In this document: piece after piece, positions 1-8,397 of the stretch
Position numbering within the stretch: position 1 is the stretch's first letter
Layout of the letters: each line of letters begins with the position of its first letter
Source of the DNA: Paenibacillus silagei
GTDB lineage: Bacteria; Bacillota; Bacilli; Paenibacillales; Paenibacillaceae
DNA length: 64,000 nucleotides
Assembly (NCBI RefSeq): GCF_017874735.1
Contig: NZ_JAGGLV010000015.1
Coordinates: 1-64,000 of the forward strand
Reading direction: 5' to 3'
Program-made: the position numbers and the translations under genes
Notes under the pieces: generated by a model
What the model was told of the DNA's origin: nothing
The model's input: only the letters and a program-made list of their open reading frames with translations
Database searches by the model: none

Positions 1-111
1 AACGCAGAGGTGAAGAATCTCGCCTTGCGAGAGTGGACTTGTCCAGAATGTAACGTGCATCATGATCGCGATGTAAACGCTGCTCAAAACCTACTCAAAC
101 TAGCCATGTGA
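1..111 (+). CDS. tnpB: TnpB RNA-guided nuclease, C-terminal end only
   Basis: The last 36 codons of an IS200/IS605-family TnpB enter from the left edge. The visible part holds the second half of the C-terminal zinc ribbon (CPEC at residues 14-17 of the fragment) followed by HDRDVNAAQNLL, which contains the final RuvC aspartate and the typical Asn-Ala-Ala ending. TnpB is an omega-RNA-guided DNA endonuclease that favours retention of its transposon. The rest of the gene, and any TnpA, lie outside the window, so activity cannot be judged. Confidence 0.9.
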   Translation, partial: NAEVKNLALREWTCPECNVHHDRDVNAAQNLLKLAM

Positions 112-216
112 TATGGCAATGATTGGGCTAGGGACTAGCCTTTGAGCTTGGGTAAACTTGGAGCAGTAGCTTCATTGACCAAGAAGCCGCCACCTCTTAG
201 GTGGATGGTAGTTCAC
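112..216 (+). mobile_element. Right end of the IS200/IS605 element, with omega-RNA scaffold
   Basis: The segment after the tnpB stop has the layout of an IS605-type right end: structured sequence, then a short hairpin (CCACCTCTTAGGTGG at 191-204) and a terminal GTTCAC at 211-216. In this family the omega-RNA overlaps the 3' part of tnpB and this end, and the guide is read from the flanking DNA starting about 217. The exact RNA ends are inferred from known relatives. Confidence 0.6.
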
Positions 217-217
217 T

Positions 218-301
218 GAGAGTAGATTTCAAGAACACATAGAAACTGACCATAGAGAAACTGAAAAAATCATTGAAATAATTTTAAGAAAAACAGTCTA
301 G
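218..301 (+). pseudogene. Possible C-terminal remnant of the gene hit by the IS element
   Basis: Directly after the element's end a charged reading frame of 27 codons runs to a TAG at 299-301 and reads like a protein C-terminus (rich in Glu, His, Ile, Lys). No start codon or ribosome site is possible because the IS end precedes it. This fits a gene interrupted by the insertion, but a frame this short can occur by chance and no family is recognised. Confidence 0.25.
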
Positions 302-591
302 ACTCTCATTCTGCATTTCAGGCTAATGCTACAAGTCGTATGAATTATGCACTGGCGTGACCTCCAGGCACAACCTTCTCACAGAAAATCTGACTGATCT
401 TCATGACAAGGTTGTCCCCGTCAAAAACAACATTGGATATACTGAGGGTCACTTCACCTTGTATCTCTGACGTCCTTTATAACTTATCATCTCTACAATT
501 CTAGCTCCTTTCCTATATACCTATACAACACCACCTAGAAGCCATTTCGTGACATGAATTCACAACTCTTGTCTTAATGGGGGGCCGCATT
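302..591. other. No recognisable gene
   Basis: About 290 bases separate the IS-flanking remnant from the lipoprotein gene at 592. No frame with a ribosome site, no tRNA and no clear terminator is seen. It presumably carries the promoter of the lipoprotein gene. Confidence 0.5.
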
Positions 592-1395
592 ATGAATTTT
601 TGGCCGATGAAATTCATTTCAGTTCTAATTTGTTTTGCAATGACGGTATGCGGATGTGCTGGCTTGAACAGCAAGAGCACGGAGCATGTTAGGGCAAGTG
701 ATTTCATTATTCCCTTGAACGTTAGCGAAGTGTTGAAGCGTCCAGAGACTGGGGTTATTGAATATTTTGAAAACCGTCGTGAAGATTTTGAAATTCTAGG
801 CCGTTATCTGTTAGAGAATGAAAAAGTGTTCCAGACTCGGCCTGTCATACTTCAACAAGATTATTCCATCGAGAACATCCAGGACCCTGAAATTCAACAA
901 ATCGCTCAAACATTGTTTCGAGAAGGTATTGTAAAGAGGATATCCTCCTTAAATGATGCCCCTAGTAAAAGTATTGACTTTTTGTTTGATGCCGAAGACA
1001 ACTTGTATCAACAAGGCATAACCTACCTCAGCCTACCAGAGATGGCCAAAGGGGATCCTTCGAAATTCAGCTATGTGAATGACTATAAGAATCTGGGCGG
1101 CGGCTGGTACTATTATGTCTTCCACTATGACAAACTTAAAAATGAAGATGAATTTCGGAATCTAGCTTGGGCCCAAATCTCAGACAAGGAAAGAAGCACT
1201 TTAACCACGCCGAAAGAGAAAGCCAAAGTGATCCTAGAGTCTGGAAAAAACGTTGGCTATTGGATGGATGACAGAAAGTTAGATGTTGTTGTATCCGTTC
1301 AATTTGATACGGAGATGAACGGCCTACTGGGACCGATTACAATGTTTTTTGATCCAATGACCAAAGATTTGATCGGGGGCAATCTGCGTTTCTAA
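592..1395 (+). CDS. Putative lipoprotein of unknown function
   Basis: The product has 267 residues from the ATG at 592, chosen over an in-frame ATG at 577 because a G-rich ribosome site (GGGGGG about 579-584) lies just before 592. The N-terminus has a basic start, a hydrophobic stretch (residues 7-19) and a lipobox-like V-C-G-C with Cys22 as the likely lipidated residue, so the protein is probably anchored to the outer face of the membrane. The rest is soluble and acidic, with aromatic patches (GGGWYYYVFHY). No family is recognised. It is monocistronic and converges on pyk across a shared terminator. Confidence 0.7.
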   Translation: MNFWPMKFISVLICFAMTVCGCAGLNSKSTEHVRASDFIIPLNVSEVLKRPETGVIEYFENRREDFEILGRYLLENEKVFQTRPVILQQDYSIENIQDPEIQQIAQTLFREGIVKRISSLNDAPSKSIDFLFDAEDNLYQQGITYLSLPEMAKGDPSKFSYVNDYKNLGGGWYYYVFHYDKLKNEDEFRNLAWAQISDKERSTLTTPKEKAKVILESGKNVGYWMDDRKLDVVVSVQFDTEMNGLLGPITMFFDPMTKDLIGGNLRF

Positions 1396-1401
1396 TAGGC
1401 T

Positions 1402-1427
1402 GGAGTAAAATGCGAACTCCGTTTTTA
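1402..1427. terminator. Terminator between the lipoprotein gene and pyk
   Basis: A GGAGT/ACTCC stem (1402-1406 with 1416-1420) is followed by GTTTTTATTT on the plus strand. It follows the plus-strand lipoprotein gene and lies just beyond the pyk stop, so it may serve both directions. The 5-bp stem is short. Confidence 0.5.
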
Positions 1428-1428
1428 T

Positions 1429-2859
1429 TTAAATCCCTTCCCCAACTCGGTGAACCCGCAGAAGGTTAGTGGTTCCGGCGCAGCCTACAGGGACACCGGC
1501 GGTGATGAGCACCAAGTCGCCATTTTGTACGTATCCGGCAGACCTCGCCAGTTCAACGGCAGCTTCTACGGCTGCATCAGTGCTGGAAGCAGATTCGTCG
1601 CGGAGCAGCGGAATTACACCCCAGGTCAAGGAAAGGGCATGCAGCACGTTCTTCTTTGTGGATACGGCGATGACAGGTGCAGCGGGCTTATGCTTGGCGA
1701 TCATCCGGGCGGTAAAGCCGCTTTCGGTCAGGGCGAGAATAGCCTTGGCGGAGAGTGCGAGGGCAGTGCGAACAACGGATTCGCCAATGGCGCTGGTCAC
1801 GTTGGTGCCAGTCTCGTTACTCTTGCAGTTGGAGCGGCCGTAGCTCCCCAGGACGGACTCAGCGCGGGCGGCGATGTGGGCCATGGTCTCGACGGACTCC
1901 AGCGGGTATTTACCTGCGGCAGATTCACCAGACAGCATGACAGAATCGGTGCCATCAAAAATAGCGTTGGCGACGTCACTTGCTTCTGCACGGGTCGGAC
2001 GCGGGTGCATCTGCATGGACTCCAGCATGTGAGTGGCGGTGATAACCGGTTTTCCGGCCAGGTTACACTTCTTGATCATGTCTTTTTGAACCAGCGGCAC
2101 TTCCTCCACCGGCAAGTCCACGCCCAGATCTCCGCGCGCAACCATCAGGCCGTCGGCTACGCCCAGGATGGCATCCAGGTTCTCCAGGCCCTCGTCATTT
2201 TCAATTTTGGCGATGACTTGGATATGGCCGGCCTTGTGTTTGCTCAGAATATGCTTAATCTCAAGAATGTCCTCAGCTTTGCGGACGAAGGATTGAGCGA
2301 TGATGTCGATGTTCTGCTCAATACCGAATTTGATGTGCCGGATGTCCTTCTCGGTTACGCCGGGAAGACTGGTTCTGATGCCGGGAACGTTGACGCCCTT
2401 GCGTGGTTTCAGCTTGCCGCCGTTTTTGATAAGGCAGGTAATCTCGGTGCCTTCGGAAATTACGACTTCCAAACGTACTAGACCGTCATCGATCAGGATG
2501 CTGCTGCCGGGCTTCACATCTTGGGGTAACTGCTTATAGGTGACTTGGATGCGGTCCTTCGTGCCGAGCACTTCCTCTGTGGTCAGAATCACAGTTTCAC
2601 CTGGTACCAATTCCACGTACTCCGAGGCCATTTTGCCGATACGAATTTCCGGACCCTTGATATCGAGCAGGACGGCCACATATTGGTTTAGTTCCTTGGC
2701 TGCTTCCCGGATGTGGCGGATGCGCTCTGCGTGCTCCTCCAGCTCACCGTGGGCTAAGTTCAGGCGCGCGACATTCATACCGGCTTGGATCAGCTTACGG
2801 AGCATTTCGGGGCTTTCGCTGGAGGGGCCGATGGTACAGACGATTTTAGTTTTACTCAT
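1429..2859 (-). CDS. pyk: Pyruvate kinase, short form with altered K+ site
   Basis: This 476-residue pyruvate kinase converts PEP and ADP to pyruvate and ATP at the end of glycolysis. Family motifs are present: KTKIVCTIGPSSES at the start, VARLN near residue 33, KGPEIR near 70, IAKIEN and MVARGDLGVD in the barrel. It lacks the extra C-terminal PEP-utilising-like domain of the main Bacillus enzyme (about 585 aa). The monovalent-cation site is unusual: the NFSHG motif reads NLAHG and the LDTKGPE motif reads LDIKGPE, so the K+-binding Ser and Thr are Ala and Ile. It is therefore probably a second, specialised isozyme. An AGGAGAG ribosome site precedes the ATG. It is divergent from lysR. Confidence 0.93.
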   Translation of the reverse strand: MSKTKIVCTIGPSSESPEMLRKLIQAGMNVARLNLAHGELEEHAERIRHIREAAKELNQYVAVLLDIKGPEIRIGKMASEYVELVPGETVILTTEEVLGTKDRIQVTYKQLPQDVKPGSSILIDDGLVRLEVVISEGTEITCLIKNGGKLKPRKGVNVPGIRTSLPGVTEKDIRHIKFGIEQNIDIIAQSFVRKAEDILEIKHILSKHKAGHIQVIAKIENDEGLENLDAILGVADGLMVARGDLGVDLPVEEVPLVQKDMIKKCNLAGKPVITATHMLESMQMHPRPTRAEASDVANAIFDGTDSVMLSGESAAGKYPLESVETMAHIAARAESVLGSYGRSNCKSNETGTNVTSAIGESVVRTALALSAKAILALTESGFTARMIAKHKPAAPVIAVSTKKNVLHALSLTWGVIPLLRDESASSTDAAVEAAVELARSAGYVQNGDLVLITAGVPVGCAGTTNLLRVHRVGEGI

Positions 2860-2998
2860 GGAATTCTCTCCTTCATTGATAAATTATTTAACCTTGTGAA
2901 AATTTTCCCTTTTCCTTACAATAAAGCATAACGATTCATCAGAAAAATATATATAATTTCGTTCTTCATCAATTTTGATGTAGGAGGCAGGTCATCTT
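2860..2998. promoter_or_regulatory. Divergent pyk/lysR promoter region with palindrome
   Basis: The 139-bp gap between divergent genes is AT-rich and holds a TATAAT at 2952-2957 facing lysR. A palindrome CATCAATTTTGATG lies at 2967-2980, directly before the AGGAGG ribosome site of lysR. Its position suits LysR autoregulation, but binding is inferred only. Confidence 0.4.
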
Positions 2999-3877
2999 AT
3001 GAATCTTCATGCCCTTAAAATATTTCACACCATTTCTGAAAAAGGCGGAGTCACCCGCGCTGCGGAGGAATTGCGGATCAGTCAGCCTGCGGTTACGGCC
3101 CAGGTCCGTAATCTGGAAAAGGAATTAGGCATACAGCTGTTAGCCCCCAAGGGGCGTGGTATCTTAGTGACCGATGCGGGTCAGATGCTGGCCAGCCATG
3201 CCAAACGATTGTTTGCATTGGAACGTGAGCTGGATGAGGCAGTGCGTGAATACAAGGCCGGGTTCAGCGGCATCTTGCGGATTGTAGCAACCTATCTGCC
3301 CGCTAATCTGCTGCTGCCGGAATGGCTGGCCCTCTACAAGCAAGAGCATCCTTCCGTAGAGGTGGTCTTGAATACTGCAAATTCTCGGGAAGCGGTGGAG
3401 GGGCTGCTACAGTACGATGCCGAGGTAGCCGTATACGGAGGCGGCTGGGAGGAGCAACCAGGCATTGAATGGGAGGAACTCCTGGAGGACGAGCTCTGGT
3501 TCATCGTCCCGAGAAACCATCCATACGGCGGACAGGAAATTACTTTAGCGGAGATGATGAAGGTTCCCTTCATTCTGCGTGAAGAGGGAAGTTCTACCCG
3601 GGAGCGTCTCTTCTCTTTATGCCGGGCTTTGAACGTGAGTCCTCCCAAGGTCGGTCTACAATTTAATGGGGTGAACGAGATGGTTCGGGCCGTCATCGCG
3701 GGCTACGGAGCCATCTTCATCTCCTCTCTGGCGGTTAGGGATAATGTGGAACGCGGGGAAGTGGAGCGTGTGATGGTTAACGGCACTTCGCTGCTGAATC
3801 CGATTGCCGTCTGTACGGAAAAAGCATGGGTTATGCTGTTTTCCGCTGTCGCACTCCGTGTGGAGTGCGTGGATTGA
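2999..3877 (+). CDS. LysR-family regulator, 3' end fused to a CRISPR array
   Basis: This is a LysR-type regulator of 292 residues: winged helix-turn-helix at residues 1-60 (SQPAVTAQVRNLEKELG) and a periplasmic-binding-like effector domain from about 90. An AGGAGG site precedes the ATG. The last 20 or so codons are abnormal: after about NPIAVC the frame runs through a CRISPR leader-like segment (from about 3814) and stops inside the first CRISPR repeat (3848-3880). The native C-terminus has evidently been replaced. A degraded second copy of LysR sequence lies beyond the array at 4216-4276. The protein may still fold because only the extreme C-terminus is lost. By position it could regulate the divergent pyk. 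Confidence 0.85.
   Translation: MNLHALKIFHTISEKGGVTRAAEELRISQPAVTAQVRNLEKELGIQLLAPKGRGILVTDAGQMLASHAKRLFALERELDEAVREYKAGFSGILRIVATYLPANLLLPEWLALYKQEHPSVEVVLNTANSREAVEGLLQYDAEVAVYGGGWEEQPGIEWEELLEDELWFIVPRNHPYGGQEITLAEMMKVPFILREEGSSTRERLFSLCRALNVSPPKVGLQFNGVNEMVRAVIAGYGAIFISSLAVRDNVERGEVERVMVNGTSLLNPIAVCTEKAWVMLFSAVALRVECVD
3814..3847 (+). promoter_or_regulatory. Truncated CRISPR leader end inside lysR
   Basis: The segment before repeat 1 shares AAAAGCATGGGTTA (3820-3833) and a closing T-rich CGCTGTCGCACTC with the leader end of the second array (11227-11240 and onward), at almost the same distance from the first repeat (14 and 13 bases). Only about 30 bases of leader are present; upstream is lysR coding sequence. 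Leader promoter function is doubtful. Confidence 0.65.
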
Positions 3878-4215
3878 AATTACACCGACCCAGAGGTAAG
3901 GCAGCTGCAGGATAAGTCGCACTCCGTATAGAGTGCGTGGATTGAAATGCCTCTATGCCTGTCGCATTGACCAGGATACCCTTGTCGCACTCCGTATAGA
4001 GTGCGTGGATTGAAATTATAGTATCAAGATAAGGAAAGAACACGATTGACCGTCGCACTCCGTGTAAGCGTGTACTGAAATGCGGCCAGATAATTTACAA
4101 TCGGCAGGACCGCATGTCGCACTCCGTGTGAGTGCGTGGATTGAAATAGCATGGAGCAAGAGATTAAGTAGTACCTCGGTTTGTCGCACTCCGTGTGGAG
4201 TGCGTGGATTGGAAT
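3848..4215 (+). CRISPR. CRISPR array 1, type I-C-like repeats, six repeats
   Basis: Six repeats start at 3848, 3916, 3984, 4052, 4116 and 4183, with five spacers of 34-35 bases. The consensus starts GTCGCACTCCGTGTGGAG and ends GTGCGTGGATTGAAAT, 33 bases, with the hairpin and ATTGAAA(T) end of type I-C. The third and second repeats carry GTATAGAG. The fourth is degenerate and 30 bases long, the fifth 32, and the last ends TTGGAAT. No cas gene is in the window. The many degenerate repeats and the incomplete leader suggest a decaying array that depends on cas genes elsewhere, if it is used at all. Confidence 0.93.
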
Positions 4216-4276
4216 AACAATGGAATGAGATGTTTCGGATCGTCATGGCTGGCTACATTGCTATTTTTCTCTTAAA
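4216..4276 (+). pseudogene. lysR fragment downstream of the array
   Basis: Just after the last repeat the sequence can be read as EMFRIVMAGYIAIF followed by a stop, matching EMVRAVIAGYGAIF of the upstream LysR (around residues 225-238), and the DNA aligns over about 50 bases. It is too short to be functional. It shows that LysR sequence lies on both sides of the CRISPR array. From 4277 to 4431 nothing else is recognised. Confidence 0.6.
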
Positions 4277-4445
4277 GTAGTCGCTGCTTCTCTACTACCT
4301 GGATGAGCTGATCCATTGTATGGAAAGCGATATTGCGGGGTATGAATGACAGAAAAAATCTTACTCTTACCAGCGCCATGCTGACAGCTGAAGCTAAATT
4401 AAACTGCTTTAACGAGACAAATCATACATATGGAGGTAATGAAGC

Positions 4446-5108
4446 TTGAGTACTCACTACTATTTCAGTTGGTTTAATGATTTTTTCCCAGATAAGCTGG
4501 TTCAATGGTTGCAGGAGGATCTGCAAGACAGACATTCGCTTGTTATGATTAGCGCTCAACCGTCTAATTATGAAGACGGGCAGATTAACTTTGAGGATAT
4601 AATGGAATGGACATGGCTCCATCAGGCTAATCTTATGTTTGATGAGTATCATTTCATCGATTACCGCATGCCGAAGGAAGAGGCCCGGCAATGGATTCAG
4701 AACGCTTCGGTCATTTTTTTATGCGGCGGAGATCCTGTTCAGCAGAACAACTTTTTGGCGGAATATGAATTAACGGATGTATTTAAGAACAGCAATGCCG
4801 TTATCTTGGGGGCCAGCGCCGGTGCGTTGAACATGTCTGCCAAATGGGTAACCTCGCGTAACGCCGCTCATACAGTTGAAATAGATACAATTCATGATGG
4901 GTTGGGCTTTGATCCTTTTGCCTATGAATCACACTCGCAACGCGACTACACCTCGTTCGTTCAAGGCTACCTGTCCCCCTTGTCTGAGGAGATGGATGTA
5001 TATGCGGCAGAACAGGAGAGCGCGATTCGTGTAAAAGACGGCAAAATCGAAATATTGGGTCCAGTATATTTAATATCCCGCTCGAAGATTCAGAAAATAA
5101 GCGTATGA
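4446..5108 (+). CDS. Peptidase S51 family protein (dipeptidase E-like)
   Basis: The 220-residue product has the hallmarks of the S51 serine peptidases related to aspartyl dipeptidase PepE and cyanophycinase: FLCGGDP near residue 93-99 and the nucleophile elbow GASAGA with the serine near residue 123. It is predicted to be cytoplasmic and to cleave dipeptides or isopeptides; the substrate cannot be told. The start is TTG at 4446, supported by GGAGGT at 4432-4437 eight bases upstream; no in-frame ATG is better placed. It stands alone. Confidence 0.8.
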   Translation: MSTHYYFSWFNDFFPDKLVQWLQEDLQDRHSLVMISAQPSNYEDGQINFEDIMEWTWLHQANLMFDEYHFIDYRMPKEEARQWIQNASVIFLCGGDPVQQNNFLAEYELTDVFKNSNAVILGASAGALNMSAKWVTSRNAAHTVEIDTIHDGLGFDPFAYESHSQRDYTSFVQGYLSPLSEEMDVYAAEQESAIRVKDGKIEILGPVYLISRSKIQKISV

Positions 5109-5235
5109 CCACGAATTAGTATTCGTTTGCGTATGGTATATTGATTCTTCCTATAAATATAATAGCATCTATATATTAGACCAATAAGAGATAACAACCT
5201 ATGATGTGTTTATCATAACGAAGGGGAATGATCTG

Positions 5236-5784
5236 ATGTCTATATATGATTTTCAGGTAACCAAGATTAGCGGGCAGACCATTGATTTATCAATATACCT
5301 TGGAAAAGTACTCCTTATTGTAAACACAGCCAGTAAGTGCAGTTATTCTCGCCAATTCGCTGATCTTCAGAAGCTTTATGACAATCACAGAGAGCAGGGT
5401 TTTGAAATCCTCGGTTTTCCTTGTAACCAGTTCAATGAGAAAGAGCCAGGGAACAACTCAGAAGTGCAGGAATACTGTGAGGGACACTTTGGAGTGACAT
5501 TTCCGTTATTTGAGAAGGTGGAGGTTAGGGGGCAGAACCCGCATCCATTATTTGGATTTTTAACGAAGCAAGCGCCATTTCAAGGCTTCGATACCCAGAC
5601 TGTGAACGGTAAATGGATGCAGAATTTCCTGCAAGAAAAGTATCCTGGCCTATACACTGGGCATGGGATCAAGTGGAATTTCACAAAATTTCTAATCGAC
5701 CGGAACGGACAAATACAGGATAGATACGAAACAACGACGGAGCCATTTGAAATACAGTCAGCGATTGAAGCATTGCTAGAGTGA
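5236..5784 (+). CDS. Glutathione peroxidase family protein
   Basis: The product has 182 residues from the ATG at 5236, preferred to an ATG at 5206 because AGGGG lies just before it and the family begins with MSIYDF. Peroxidatic Cys35 sits in NTASKC, followed by FPCNQF and WNFTKFLI, which supply the Gln, Trp and Asn of the active site. In Firmicutes such enzymes are non-selenium, usually thioredoxin-linked peroxidases that reduce organic peroxides. The cysteine context (KCSYSRQF) differs slightly from the common KCGFTPQ. Monocistronic. Confidence 0.92.
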   Translation: MSIYDFQVTKISGQTIDLSIYLGKVLLIVNTASKCSYSRQFADLQKLYDNHREQGFEILGFPCNQFNEKEPGNNSEVQEYCEGHFGVTFPLFEKVEVRGQNPHPLFGFLTKQAPFQGFDTQTVNGKWMQNFLQEKYPGLYTGHGIKWNFTKFLIDRNGQIQDRYETTTEPFEIQSAIEALLE

Positions 5785-6015
5785 TTGTTGATCCTTACCT
5801 CATAGGGTAGTATAATCATTGAAATTTTGCTAATTTTGAAGAACATCATAAAGTGTTAAATGGCTGTTCTGATCTTATGCTGGATGTTTTCGGAGAAAAG
5901 GGTGTCCATGCACGATCAGTGTTTGGAGCTGTTTCGGTTAGAGACAATCTTCCAATCATCATTGATTCAATATTTGAGGTTGAAGAATAAAGAGAACCCA
6001 GGAGGAAACCTTGGA

Positions 6016-7008
6016 ATGGACTTTCGGTTAAGACTTGATGGTGCTTTAGATGAAATTTATGAACCTCTATGGAAGTTACAGATTCAGCTCACCGATGAAG
6101 AAAAAGCGCTGCTCCGAAGCAAGAAGGTGCGGCGGCTTCATTACATTCGGCATGGCGGAGCTTCTTTCATCAATACCCACCATACCTACAGCCGTTTACA
6201 GCATACGTTGGGTGTATTTGCACTTACAGCGCATTTTGAGCCGGATAATCGTACGTTGCGGGCAGCTGCATTGCTGCATGATATCGGGCATGCGCCTTTT
6301 AGTCATACACTAGAAGCCCTTCCAGGCGTGGATCATCATGAATGGACGCGGGAGGCCGTGTTTTCACAGGAGATCGTTGACATCCTAGCTCGTGCAAATA
6401 TTCGTACAACTGATGTTATGGACTATATAGATGGATCAAAGCGTAGCCTATTGAGGAACAAGGACGGAATTCTTCATGCAGATCACCTGGACTCCTGGGT
6501 CAGAAGTGCATTTGTCGGCGGTTATCTGACTATTTCGACTGGGGAACTTTTAGAAGCGATGAGCTATAGAAATGAAAATCTCCAGTTCACACTGGAAGCC
6601 GGCAAGCAGGTCACTGAGCTTATTTGGGTAGAAGCCCGTATGCACGCTTCCCCGGCTAATATCGGCGTAAACGCGATCATGAGGAAATTGGCTGGCCGCT
6701 TAATACATAAGGATGAATTCGAAGCAGCTAAGTTGCCGATCATGACAGATACGCATATTGAGCAGTTGCTTTGTAGTAATCCAGACACACGGGAAGAGTA
6801 TGAACAGTTACTCATGGAGTCATGGCGAATTCGCGTGTCGCGGGCAAAGCCTGCTTTTCCAGTGGAAACGGCAGTATTGAGTAAGCTCTATCTCGCAATG
6901 CCGCTCATTCAAGGTGTTGTGATCACTGAATATTCACAAGACTGCCTCGCCACGGTCAACCAACTTACAGAGCTGCTAGGCACCTACTACGTTTGGTGGG
7001 AGTGTTAA
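6016..7008 (+). CDS. HD-domain phosphohydrolase
   Basis: The product has 330 residues from the ATG at 6016, which follows AGGAGG (6000-6005). A longer frame from 5860 has no ribosome site and its extra 52 residues do not look conserved. The HD metal site is visible: a histidine-rich segment HHTYSRLQHTLGVFAL near residue 55 and LLHDIGHAPFSH near residue 85, as in the dGTPase-like and YdhJ/YwfO-type hydrolases. These cleave phosphate from nucleotides; the substrate is unknown. A zinc-ribbon gene starts four bases after its stop, so they are probably co-transcribed. Confidence 0.82.
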   Translation: MDFRLRLDGALDEIYEPLWKLQIQLTDEEKALLRSKKVRRLHYIRHGGASFINTHHTYSRLQHTLGVFALTAHFEPDNRTLRAAALLHDIGHAPFSHTLEALPGVDHHEWTREAVFSQEIVDILARANIRTTDVMDYIDGSKRSLLRNKDGILHADHLDSWVRSAFVGGYLTISTGELLEAMSYRNENLQFTLEAGKQVTELIWVEARMHASPANIGVNAIMRKLAGRLIHKDEFEAAKLPIMTDTHIEQLLCSNPDTREEYEQLLMESWRIRVSRAKPAFPVETAVLSKLYLAMPLIQGVVITEYSQDCLATVNQLTELLGTYYVWWEC

Positions 7009-7011
7009 TAT

Positions 7012-7206
7012 ATGATGAATCACGAGAATTTAACTTGCAAAGCGTGTGGAGGTACTACCTTTGTAAAAGGTGAAGTGAAAGCAGTGGATGCTAGAGTGAT
7101 GCCGATCGGTAAAACTTTTTCTTTTGGCTCCCCGGTTATCTATACATTTTGTAAAAAGTGCGGAGAAGTAGCCTCCATTAGAATTAAAAATCCGGATAAA
7201 TTTTGA
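7012..7206 (+). CDS. Small zinc-ribbon protein
   Basis: The 64-residue product has two CxxC knuckles, CKACGG near residue 9 and CKKCGE near residue 47, enough for a single zinc ribbon. Such proteins usually bind nucleic acid or a protein partner; the role here is unknown. It follows the HD hydrolase by three bases and probably shares its mRNA. The start is one of two adjacent ATGs. Confidence 0.75.
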   Translation: MMNHENLTCKACGGTTFVKGEVKAVDARVMPIGKTFSFGSPVIYTFCKKCGEVASIRIKNPDKF

Positions 7207-7381
7207 ACATAACATTTCGTAATCAAATTTAATGAAGAGTGAATTTATATTGATATTCTTTAAATTAAAGCCCCCAAGTTCGGGCAGTTTAGTTTAGTTT
7301 TATTCAACTTCCACCTGGTTTTTAAAGATGCCTGTTTGTATAATTATTCCATACACGGCTAGCCAAGAGGAGAAGTGAATT

Positions 7382-7852
7382 ATGCACATACAGACAGAAC
7401 GCCTTAGCATTGCTGCTTTTAACCAAGAAAACTACATAAAAGTATCAGAAACCTATTCTATTAGAAATCATATCATTAACTATTTGGATAAGCTTAAAGG
7501 GGACCCTGAATTATTAGGCTGGGGTGCGTGGTTTGTGACCTTAACGGATAATCATCAAATTATCGGTGACATTGGATTCAAGGGAAAGCCCGATCATCAA
7601 GGAATTGTAGAAGTTGGATTTGGCCTTATTCCTGAGATGCATAATAAGGGGATAGCCACTGAGTCGGTAGGAGCTATTATAGAATGGGCCTTATCTTCAA
7701 AAAAAGTCCAAAAAATTGTGGCTGAATGTCTTATCGATAACATTTCATCTATCAGAGTTCTGGAGAAATTGAATTTTACACGAACTGGAATAGAGAACGG
7801 GATGATTAACTGGGAATTAGTAAATGATCAATTTAGAGGTGATTCCGCGTGA
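7382..7852 (+). CDS. GNAT family N-acetyltransferase
   Basis: The 156-residue product resembles the RimJ/RimL branch of GNAT acetyltransferases: early TERLSI strand, DIGFKG, and the acetyl-CoA-binding region EVGFGLIPEMHNKGIATES, ending with N-x-x-S-I-R-V-L-E-K-L-N-F. It transfers acetyl from acetyl-CoA to an amine on a protein or small molecule, not identifiable from sequence. AGGAG precedes the ATG. Its stop overlaps the GTG start of the next gene by three bases, implying translational coupling. Confidence 0.85.
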   Translation: MHIQTERLSIAAFNQENYIKVSETYSIRNHIINYLDKLKGDPELLGWGAWFVTLTDNHQIIGDIGFKGKPDHQGIVEVGFGLIPEMHNKGIATESVGAIIEWALSSKKVQKIVAECLIDNISSIRVLEKLNFTRTGIENGMINWELVNDQFRGDSA

Positions 7853-8397
7853 CCCTTCAAGCTGTATTTGTGGATCGAGATGGGACCTTGGGCGGGAACG
7901 GCCATTTCATTCACCCCCGGAATTTTGAATTATACCCATACTCATTAGAAGCATTGCAATTACTCAAAGAACATGGAATTCCTATTATCGCCCTTACAAA
8001 TCAGCACAATATATCGAAGGGGCGGGCTACAGAATTAGACTTTAGGAATGAATTTGACAGTTACGGATTTGACGCCGCATACATATGTCCGCATGAACCC
8101 GAAGACGGCTGTGTATGCCATAAACCGCAACCTGGAATGCTTCAGCAAGCGGCCACTGATCTTGGATTAGATTTAACCCGGTGTGCGGTGATTGGCGATG
8201 TGGGTTCGACTGATATGCTTGCAGCGGCAGCAGTGGGAGCCAGAAGAATTCTGGTAGAGACAGGCTGGGGGATGCAGTCTTTGGATAAATACCGTCACCT
8301 GTGGTATGAACAGGCAGAACCAGATTACATCGCGAAGGACCTTCTGGATGCGGCAAAATGGTTGGTTAGCATAAAAAAGCGGACAACACCTGAATAG
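7849..8397 (+). CDS. HAD-IIIA phosphatase (histidinol-P / heptose-bisP phosphatase-like)
   Basis: The 182-residue product has the four HAD motifs: DRDGT near residue 8, ALTNQ near 50, the lysine in HKPQPGM near 92 and GDVGSTD near 117. The insert PHEPEDGCVCHKP resembles the zinc-binding loop of GmhB-type phosphatases but keeps only two cysteines and a histidine clearly. It should be a cytoplasmic phosphomonoesterase. The GTG start overlaps the acetyltransferase stop (GTGA) and has AGAGGTG upstream. A bidirectional terminator follows. Confidence 0.85.
   Translation: MTLQAVFVDRDGTLGGNGHFIHPRNFELYPYSLEALQLLKEHGIPIIALTNQHNISKGRATELDFRNEFDSYGFDAAYICPHEPEDGCVCHKPQPGMLQQAATDLGLDLTRCAVIGDVGSTDMLAAAAVGARRILVETGWGMQSLDKYRHLWYEQAEPDYIAKDLLDAAKWLVSIKKRTTPE

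Noticed and set aside
1450..2481. Long plus-strand frame (343 codons) opposite pyk
   Set aside because: Antisense shadow of a clear pyruvate kinase; composition without family resemblance and no ribosome site.
3831..4246. Minus-strand frames through CRISPR array 1
   Set aside because: They translate the repeats themselves, giving repeated IHAL/NPRT peptides; artefacts.
5860..6015. N-terminal extension of the HD hydrolase
   Set aside because: The ATG at 6016 has AGGAGG at proper distance, the upstream ATG does not, and the extra residues look non-coding.
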